This document shows positions 7,370 through 11,175 of a stretch of 11,175 bases of DNA, piece after piece. Numbering within the stretch: position 1 is the first letter of the stretch; each line of letters begins with the position of its first letter. This DNA is from Bacteroidales bacterium UBA1035 (GTDB lineage Bacteria; Bacteroidota; Bacteroidia; Bacteroidales; Dysgonomonadaceae), in assembly GCA_002316835.1 (NCBI GenBank), contig DCEG01000020.1:1-11175 (forward strand). Direction: 5' to 3'. The notes beneath the pieces were generated by a model, which had not been told where the DNA came from, ran no database searches, and worked only from the letters and a program-made list of their open reading frames with translations. The translations under genes and the position numbers were made by a program.

Positions 7370-8065
7370 TCACAGCACCGTCAATCCTTCTTTTATGGCG
7401 TATTTGATCAGGTCGGTCATTCGGGAAAATCCGAGTTTGGCGAGAACTTTACTTTTGTGTGTTTCAACCGTGCGCACACTTATGTTGAGCTCATCGGCCA
7501 CCTCTTTTGTCTGCAGCCCGTTGCACAGCAGCCGGATGATCTCTTTTTCACGTTCGGTTAAACCGGATCTGTTTTTTTTCACAGGAGTTCCATCCTCTTT
7601 TGTTGCGCCGTGCATGGAATGTTCATTCATCTTTTGTTGCGCCAGATAAATATCGTACATCATTTTAGAAACACTTCGCCCGAAATACCGGCATCCGCCT
7701 ATAACCGTGCTGATGGCAACATATATGTTTTCTTTGCGCGCCATTTTACTCAGATAACCCTCTACCCCGATATCGAGCAATTCGTTTATCAAATCTTTGG
7801 ATACTTCTGCCGATAAAATGATCACCTTCACCCCGGGATATTCGTTTTTCAAACGACGCGCTATTTCCACACCCGATATATCGGGCAGTCCGATATCCAG
7901 CATTGCCAGATCGGGTATCTTTCCCGAGGCAAGCAACATAAAAAACTCAGCTCCTGATCCGGCTTCGCCGATAACGCTCACAGGAAAGTTCTCTATATTT
8001 TGCACGGATGCACGAATCCCGTCACGATATAACGCATGGTCATCAACTATTATAATTTTTATCAT
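7370..8065 (-). CDS. NarL/FixJ-type response regulator (receiver plus LuxR HTH)
   Basis: A 231-residue two-component response regulator. The receiver domain (about 1-125) has the acidic pair D8/D9 in IIIVDDHALYRDG, the phospho-acceptor D57 in LAMLDIGLPDISG, S85 at the switch threonine/serine position and K107 in YLSK. The LuxR-type DNA-binding domain (about 168-231) begins GLTEREKEIIRLLCNG and contains the recognition helix ISVRTVETHKSKVLAKLG. I place the start at the ATG encoding MIKIIIVDD. The frame is open 16 codons further upstream, but those codons are encoded by an 8-bp tandem repeat and are not homologous to receiver domains. Its partner is the TPR histidine kinase upstream on the same strand, separated by 233 bp that hold two repeat elements. 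Target genes cannot be told. Confidence 0.94.
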   Translation of the reverse strand: MIKIIIVDDHALYRDGIRASVQNIENFPVSVIGEAGSGAEFFMLLASGKIPDLAMLDIGLPDISGVEIARRLKNEYPGVKVIILSAEVSKDLINELLDIGVEGYLSKMARKENIYVAISTVIGGCRYFGRSVSKMMYDIYLAQQKMNEHSMHGATKEDGTPVKKNRSGLTEREKEIIRLLCNGLQTKEVADELNISVRTVETHKSKVLAKLGFSRMTDLIKYAIKEGLTVL

Positions 8066-8070
8066 AATTT

Positions 8071-8120
8071 CAATCGTTCGGGCGTTCGGACGTTTGGGTG
8101 TTTGGGCGTTCAATCGTTGG
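8071..8120. repeat. 8-bp tandem repeat array, six units
   Basis: Six consecutive octamers ending in GTT: CAATCGTT, CGGGCGTT, CGGACGTT, TGGGTGTT, TGGGCGTT and CAATCGTT, then GG. The first and last units are identical, the inner four share a (C/T)GG(G/A)(C/T)GTT pattern. The array begins 6 bp upstream of the response-regulator ATG and ends 3 bp before the inverted-repeat element at 8124. Confidence 0.8.
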
Positions 8121-8123
8121 AAA

Positions 8124-8288
8124 CTGTATCAAAGGTAAAATCTACTATCAAGTTGTCATTGCCTAAGGGCGATTCTTCGAAGTCTGAATGGAGCTTCGCG
8201 GAATGAAGAACCTATAAGTTCTTCACAAAATAGATGCTTCACCTCGTTCAACATAACAAAATGAACAAAAGCAATACTTTTGATACAG
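8124..8288. mobile_element. 165-bp MITE-like element with 14-bp terminal inverted repeats
   Basis: CTGTATCAAAGGTA (8124-8137) and TACTTTTGATACAG (8275-8288) are inverted repeats matching at 13 of 14 positions, the odd pair being a G-T. Near the centre is an 8-bp hairpin, TGAAGAAC (8204-8211) with GTTCTTCA (8218-8225). No open frame spans it and no target-site duplication is obvious. The inner text, read on the minus strand as ATGTTGAACGAGGTGAAGC, resembles dispersed repeats I have seen in Bacteroidota genomes, so a non-autonomous dispersed element is the most likely reading. It lies between the kinase stop and the regulator start. Confidence 0.55.
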
Positions 8289-8298
8289 CCTCAAACAC

Positions 8299-9459
8299 TT
8301 AAACAGTTAAATAAAACTCAATTTCAGTTCCAACGTTTTCCGAACTGTGTATTATTAATTTGCTATCGTTTCGTTCCAGCATCTCGCGGCAGATGATCAA
8401 ACCCAGTCCGCTGCCTTTCTCGCCAACGGTACCGGTTGTGCTGCGCTTTTGTTTAGAAGCATCAGACAAAGCATTTACCTGTTCGGCCGTCATACCCACA
8501 CCATTATCTTTAACAGATACACGGGCTTTTCCATTGTTGCACGTTATAGATAAAATAATCTCGCTGTCCGGGTGCGAAAACTTCACGGCGTTGTTCATCA
8601 GGTTACGCAACACGGCATGTATCATGGAGCGGTCGGCAAGCGCAGTACAATCTTCGGCAACATCCATACGGATATCAACGTTTTTGTTTTGCGCCGGAAG
8701 CCGGTAAATATCGCTAACCTCTTTTGCCAGTTCCGACAAGTTGAACCGTGTGGGATGATATTGCATTTGCCCGGTTTGCATCTGTGCCCAATTAAACAGA
8801 TTTTGCAGTAGTTCGGACTGCGCTTCGGCAGCCTGATGAAAGTTCCGCAGGTTTTTCAGCAGCAAGGGCTTATCGTAGGCGTCGAAATTCTCGAGCAGGT
8901 TCTCCGCCGCCATCTTTTGAGCGGCTACCGGCGATTTAAGATCGTGCGAAATAATGGAGAACAGCTTGTCTTTGCTCGCATTGATCAGGTGCAGTTCTTT
9001 GTTGCGCCTCCGGCGGATGAAATACATATAATAAAACATTCCCGAAAGCATCAGGGCAAACAACACGGCAAGCGAAAGCATGCGCCTTTGAAGTACGGTT
9101 TGTTTAATTTCCGATTGCTGCCGCGCTATCTCTAATTCTTTTTCCTGCACGTTGTATTTCACCTGAATTTCCTGAAGCGACCGGTGCAGGTTATAGTCCG
9201 ACTGGCGGCGCATTAAACTGTAAAACTGCCGATGGCTGTTTATCACCATTTCTTCATTGCCCAGGTGTGCATAGATCCCAACCAGATGGTCGTACACCTG
9301 TATAAGCATTGAGTAGTGCGCGGGTTGGCTTATCTCTATGACTTTGTTGGCATAGTTCAACGCCTCTGTGTAATCCTTCTCCAGGCGGTAGTAGCGTATA
9401 TAATGTGCATAAACGTTTTGGATGAGCATAGGGATATTCTTTGTCACAGCCAATTGCAA
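8299..9459 (-). CDS. Sensor histidine kinase, C-terminal part of a frameshifted TPR kinase
   Basis: This frame encodes the last TPR repeats (about 1-85), a coiled-coil-like linker (about 92-122), one transmembrane helix (about 128-148) and a complete kinase core. The dimerisation/phospho-acceptor region has SHDLKSP with H172. The HATPase domain has an N box LRNLMNNAVKF (N290), DNGVGM (318-323) and GEKGSGLGL (346-354). In the intact architecture the TPRs are periplasmic and the kinase cytosolic. The frame has no natural start: 9459 is a TTG in the middle of a TPR and the first ATG (9429) is too. The preceding gene runs 16 bp into this frame and supplies the missing signal peptide and N-terminal TPRs, so both are parts of one gene split by a one-base loss between 9447 and 9528. 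Its product would phosphorylate the LuxR-type regulator downstream. Confidence 0.85.
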   Translation of the reverse strand: MQLAVTKNIPMLIQNVYAHYIRYYRLEKDYTEALNYANKVIEISQPAHYSMLIQVYDHLVGIYAHLGNEEMVINSHRQFYSLMRRQSDYNLHRSLQEIQVKYNVQEKELEIARQQSEIKQTVLQRRMLSLAVLFALMLSGMFYYMYFIRRRRNKELHLINASKDKLFSIISHDLKSPVAAQKMAAENLLENFDAYDKPLLLKNLRNFHQAAEAQSELLQNLFNWAQMQTGQMQYHPTRFNLSELAKEVSDIYRLPAQNKNVDIRMDVAEDCTALADRSMIHAVLRNLMNNAVKFSHPDSEIILSITCNNGKARVSVKDNGVGMTAEQVNALSDASKQKRSTTGTVGEKGSGLGLIICREMLERNDSKLIIHSSENVGTEIEFYLTV

Positions 9460-10115
9460 TGCTTCGTCAAGAACTGCTTCACCTTTAGCTGATGCTCTGC
9501 CACAACAGGGTTTGCGCGCTGATTGAGGTTAATGTAATATGCTCCAAACAAGCTTAGGTTTTCAATCATTTGCAACGTATCCTGCAGCTGTTCCGCCATT
9601 TCGAGCGATTGTGTTGCCATAGCCAGACACTCATCGTTCCGCTCAAGAGCAGAGTAAAGTTGCGCCAGCGCGCTTTTGGTTGCCATCAGCTCCTTATCGC
9701 AGTGTTTATCCTGCGCCAGCGTGTGCGCCCGCAGCATATAATCTTCGGCCACCGAATCATTGTACATCAAATAATACACCTTGCCCACGGCCAACAACGA
9801 GGCCGCCGTTAAATTATCCATATGGTGTGTCTTGCTCAAGTCGTAAGCCTTCATCGCATTTTCCATGGCCGGCTCAAAAAAAGCCAGATTACCCAACACG
9901 CGACTTCTAAACAACAGCGTTTCAGCCATAGGCTCATAATCGGTACTATCTATCTCACTCAACCTCATATCCAGACATACCAGCGCAGAGTCTATCTTGG
10001 CATCGATATAATACCGGTTTGCTTTAGCGTAGGAATCTACATTTTGCGTTTTTATCCCCTGGGCAAAGAACATCAAAAATAAAGTGCTGAAGCCAATGAA
10101 TACGCGTTTGTTCAT
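9444..10115 (-). CDS. TPR-containing N-terminal part of the frameshifted sensor kinase
   Basis: A 223-residue frame with an N-terminal signal peptide (MNKRVFIGFSTLFLMFFAQG, cleavage near 23) followed by about four TPR-like helical repeats (for example 60-90, 100-133, 140-175 and 178-197). It ends after LNQRANPVVAEHQLKVKQFL, where the TPR pattern breaks off. The minus-strand frame one base away continues as GEAVLDEALQLAVTKN and runs into further TPRs and a histidine kinase. Supplying one base around CTAAAGG (near 9480-9488) would join the two into a single protein of 605 residues, the usual form of Bacteroidota periplasmic-TPR sensor kinases. As it stands the product would be a secreted TPR fragment without signalling output. 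A real mutation and an assembly error cannot be told apart here. Confidence 0.8.
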   Translation of the reverse strand: MNKRVFIGFSTLFLMFFAQGIKTQNVDSYAKANRYYIDAKIDSALVCLDMRLSEIDSTDYEPMAETLLFRSRVLGNLAFFEPAMENAMKAYDLSKTHHMDNLTAASLLAVGKVYYLMYNDSVAEDYMLRAHTLAQDKHCDKELMATKSALAQLYSALERNDECLAMATQSLEMAEQLQDTLQMIENLSLFGAYYINLNQRANPVVAEHQLKVKQFLTKHCNWL

Positions 10116-10162
10116 ATCAATTCATCAAACATTTAACAAAGGGATACTTACTGAATACGCGA

Positions 10163-10178
10163 CAAATATACAAACATA
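10163..10178 (-). promoter_or_regulatory. Two adjacent candidate -7 boxes for the TPR sensor kinase
   Basis: On the minus strand TATGTTTG (10178-10171) is followed at once by TATATTTG (10170-10163); both match TAnnTTTG. They lie 48-63 bp before the ATG at 10115. No -33 element is placed at the consensus distance from either, so which one is used is open. Confidence 0.45.
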
Positions 10179-10188
10179 TTTTAACAAT

Positions 10189-10224
10189 ACAGTTAAAAGC
10201 ATAACAAATTTAACTGTGTTATGC
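10189..10224. promoter_or_regulatory. Interleaved inverted repeats upstream of the sensor kinase
   Basis: Arm A ACAGTTAAA (10189-10197) is the exact reverse complement of A' TTTAACTGT (10209-10217). Arm B GCATAACA (10199-10206) is the exact reverse complement of B' TGTTATGC (10217-10224). The order A-B-A'-B' is that of overlapping operators or of an H-type pseudoknot. A third match, CTTTTAAC at 10231-10238, is complementary to 10192-10199. The block lies just upstream of the candidate -7 boxes of the kinase gene. Confidence 0.5.
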
Positions 10225-10239
10225 AACTTTCTTTTAACA

Positions 10240-10360
10240 GGTTGAAGGTGTGAGCAAAAGTTACTGCGGATTTTACGTACGTATTTTTATGTGGGAATTA
10301 CGGATTGATTCGCCCGATAATCATTAATACTTTTGATGTGTTGAAATAACAAAAAGGTTG
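10240..10360. other. Intergenic stretch with no recognisable gene
   Basis: Between the kinase promoter region and the 23-bp array I see only a perfect 10-bp palindrome TACGTACGTA (10274-10283) and AT-rich sequence. No RNA gene, terminator with a T-run or protein-like frame was recognised. The whole 10116-10854 interval lacks a credible gene and is occupied by the repeats listed separately. Confidence 0.5.
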
Positions 10361-10490
10361 GGATGAGCATATGATCGGCATAGCGATGACGATATAATCC
10401 CCACAACGATGTAAGTATAACCCCTGAGACGATGACGGGATAAGCCCTAAGGCGATGACGGCGTAACCCCTGAGGCGATGAAAGTATAAG
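10361..10490. repeat. 23-bp tandem repeat array, about 4.7 units
   Basis: Four full 23-bp units begin at 10384, 10407, 10430 and 10453, and a fifth is cut at 10490. Each starts CGATG, and most have a central TATAA or GTAA followed by CCCC or GCCC and end in GAG or AAGG. A more diverged unit, GGATGAGCATATG onward, fits the same period at 10361-10383. The period is not a multiple of three, and the open frame across it on the minus strand looks like a by-product. Confidence 0.8.
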
Positions 10491-10544
10491 GCGGAAGACG
10501 GAAGGCAGAAGTCCGAAGACGGAAGACGGAAGACGGAAGTCCGC
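10491..10544 (+). repeat. Heptamer (RCGGAAG) tandem array
   Basis: Seven consecutive heptamers, GCGGAAG, ACGGAAG, GCAGAAG, TCCGAAG and three times ACGGAAG, then TCCGC. It directly abuts the 23-bp array. Confidence 0.8.
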
Positions 10545-10572
10545 AACATCAATTCAAGCCCGCGCAACCCAG

Positions 10573-10665
10573 CCTGCCGGCTGGCAGGTGTCCCCTTAGT
10601 GTAAGGGGACGAGCGAAGCGGAGGGGTTATAACCCCCGCTCGCGCGGATTTCTCGTCAAAACGAG
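10573..10665. repeat. Cluster of four adjacent hairpins
   Basis: Four stems follow each other almost without gaps. CCTGCC/GGCAGG (10573-10588, loop 4). GTCCCCTTA/TAAGGGGAC (10590-10610, perfect 9 bp, loop 3). GAGCG/CGCTC enclosing GGGGT/ACCCC (10611-10641). CTCGT/ACGAG (10652-10665, loop 4). No T-run follows any of them. The combination resembles composite palindromic repeats that occur many times in some bacterial genomes, but a structured RNA cannot be excluded. Confidence 0.65.
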
Positions 10666-10687
10666 CGAACAAGTTCAAGCGGCACAA

Positions 10688-10752
10688 CGCACGGCGGTTC
10701 TGTACCGCCTTGCGCATAATACATAAAAACCGAAAGGCGGTTTCAAACCGCC
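10688..10752. repeat. Two GGCGGT...ACCGCC hairpins
   Basis: GGCGGT/ACCGCC at 10693-10709 has a 5-nt loop and a further GCA/TGC pairing outside one mismatch (10688-10712). GGCGGTTT/AAACCGCC at 10736-10752 is perfect around a single central base. A shorter relative, CCGCC/GGCGG, lies at 10825-10837. Related stems with different loops suggest one dispersed palindromic family. Confidence 0.6.
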
Positions 10753-10788
10753 GTCAAAGAGCAAAAAATAAAGAACAAATAACAACAG

Positions 10789-10816
10789 CTTCGGACTTCG
10801 GACTTCCGACTTCCGA
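10789..10816 (-). repeat. Heptamer array, opposite orientation
   Basis: CTTCGGA twice, then CTTCCGA twice: four heptamers that are the reverse complement of the GGAAG family at 10491. It lies 38 bp ahead of the small peptide ORF. Confidence 0.75.
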
Positions 10817-10854
10817 CAGCAAACCCGCCAACGGCGGATAAACAACAAAACATT

Positions 10855-11022
10855 ATGAACAAAGAGAAAACAAACCAAACCGTACAGACGCGATTAATCG
10901 CGTCTCTACCACCCGCGGCGGCGGAACCATACACCGCGCCCGACATTGAAGTAATTGACATTGAACTGCAGCAAAACATCCTCGGCGGAAGTTTACCCAA
11001 TTACGAAGGAGATGAATTTTAA
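10855..11022 (+). CDS. Small peptide ORF with C-terminal APDIEVIDIELQQNILGGS segment
   Basis: A 55-codon frame, ATG to TAA, too short for usual gene calling. Its C-terminal half (from PYTAPDIEVIDIE to ILGGSLPNYEGDEF) fits a pattern I recognise from many very small Bacteroidota proteins: a short basic start, YxxPxxEVIxIE, then ILxGS and an acidic tail. Those proteins have no established function. The double glycine in ILGGS could be a leader-cleavage site of a peptide natural product, but that is speculation. Codons 10-19 (VQTRLIASLP) are exactly a 30-bp palindromic element, which has therefore entered in frame. No -7 box was seen upstream; the 5' side holds heptamer repeats and a CCGCC/GGCGG hairpin. 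It may be a live small gene or a decaying one; the clean frame and family-like C-terminus favour a real gene. Confidence 0.55.
   Translation: MNKEKTNQTVQTRLIASLPPAAAEPYTAPDIEVIDIELQQNILGGSLPNYEGDEF
10882..10911. repeat. Palindromic element copy 1, inside the peptide ORF
   Basis: GTAC, the perfect 20-bp palindrome AGACGCGATTAATCGCGTCT (10886-10905), then CTAC; GTA and TAC at the ends also pair. With the following CA the unit shared with the copy at 11088 is 30 bp and spans codons 10 to 19 of the peptide ORF exactly. Confidence 0.85.
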
Positions 11023-11068
11023 CGGAAGCCGGAAGAGAGTCTTCAGACTTCCGTCTTCGGTCTTCCGA
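11022..11068. repeat. Heptamer array with a switch in orientation
   Basis: ACGGAAG and CCGGAAG, five other bases, then CTTCAGA, CTTCCGT, CTTCGGT and CTTCCGA. Bases 11023-11035 can pair with 11041-11053 with two mismatched positions around a 5-nt loop. The array begins at the last base of the peptide ORF stop codon. Confidence 0.7.
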
Positions 11069-11087
11069 CCCCATAACTTTAAACCAT

Positions 11088-11117
11088 GTACAGACGTTGC
11101 GCGCAACGTCTCTACCA
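11088..11117. repeat. Palindromic element copy 2
   Basis: GTAC, the perfect 20-bp palindrome AGACGTTGCGCGCAACGTCT (11092-11111), CTAC and CA. Ends and AGACG/CGTCT arms are identical to copy 1; the inner ten bases differ at most positions yet remain fully self-complementary. Confidence 0.85.
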
Positions 11118-11123
11118 AGCACA

Positions 11124-11144
11124 AAACTTTAAACTTTAAACTTC
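11124..11144. repeat. Short AT-rich heptamer repeat
   Basis: AAACTTT, AAACTTT and AAACTTC in tandem, just before an ATG at 11151. Confidence 0.6.
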
Positions 11145-11150
11145 ATAATT

Positions 11151-11175
11151 ATGAATTACTGCTGTTGCGTTAATA
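11151..11175 (+). CDS. Possible start of a further gene, cut by the window end
   Basis: An ATG follows an AT-rich leader (ATAATT) and opens eight codons, MNYCCCVN, before the sequence ends. Spacing and orientation after the peptide ORF fit a next gene, but eight codons prove nothing. Confidence 0.2.

Noticed and set aside
7128..7649. 173-codon open frame on the plus strand
   Set aside because: It crosses the antisense of rlmD, the intergenic gap and the antisense of the response regulator; both real genes are supported by catalytic residues.
8066..8113. Upstream in-frame start for the response regulator
   Set aside because: The added 16 residues come from the octamer array, and the receiver domain begins normally at MIKIIIVDD.
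10361..10490. Possible CRISPR array
   Set aside because: Units follow each other directly at a 23-bp period, without unique spacers, and no cas gene is seen.
10298..10717. 139-codon open frame on the minus strand
   Set aside because: It runs through the 23-bp array, the heptamer array and the hairpin cluster; the product is repeat translation with no domain-like segment.
10853..11122. Minus-strand open frame opposite the peptide ORF
   Set aside because: It is largely repeat sequence and palindromes, while the plus-strand frame has a family-like C-terminus.

Overview
The window looks like a chromosomal stretch from a member of the Bacteroidota, most likely Bacteroidales. The sequence-level reasons are the TAnnTTTG-type -7 boxes (TATCTTTG, TAAATTTG) ahead of several genes, the lack of Shine-Dalgarno sequences, a serine palmitoyltransferase-type enzyme next to ribF, a TPR-type sensor kinase with a LuxR-type regulator, and a small C-terminal 'APxxEVIxIE..ILGGS' peptide of a kind common in this group. 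Genus cannot be decided by eye.

Layout. Positions 1-609 hold the 3' end of mltG (peptidoglycan transglycosylase). It converges, with a 4-bp overlap, on a minus-strand pair: an aldo/keto reductase (606-1436) coupled by an ATGA overlap to ribF (1433-2368, FAD synthesis, TTG start). Upstream of ribF, across a terminator that reads on the minus strand, lies a serine palmitoyltransferase/2-amino-3-ketobutyrate CoA ligase family gene (2483-3676), probably the first step of sphingolipid synthesis. Divergent from it are ferritin (3945-4466) with a strong terminator, then a 101-aa membrane protein of unknown function (4627-4932) and a TraB/GumN-family lipoprotein (4950-5858), apparently one transcript. 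That pair converges on rlmD (5879-7291, 23S rRNA m5U methyltransferase).

Further along the minus strand is a two-component system: a LuxR-type response regulator (7370-8065) and a TPR-containing histidine kinase (8299-10115). The kinase is split into two frames by an apparent one-base loss near 9447-9528. A six-unit 8-bp tandem array and a 165-bp element with 14-bp terminal inverted repeats sit between kinase and regulator.

From about 10116 to the end the window is repeat-rich. It holds interleaved inverted repeats upstream of the kinase, a 23-bp tandem array, three heptamer (GGAAG) arrays in both orientations, a run of adjacent hairpins, and two copies of a 28-30 bp palindromic element whose core differs but stays self-complementary. 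One copy lies exactly in frame inside a 55-codon peptide ORF (10855-11022), like the protein-embedded palindromic elements known in Rickettsia. A decayed third copy at 5855-5882 supplies the stop codons of both convergent genes there. This repeat-plus-small-peptide region is the least ordinary part of the window.
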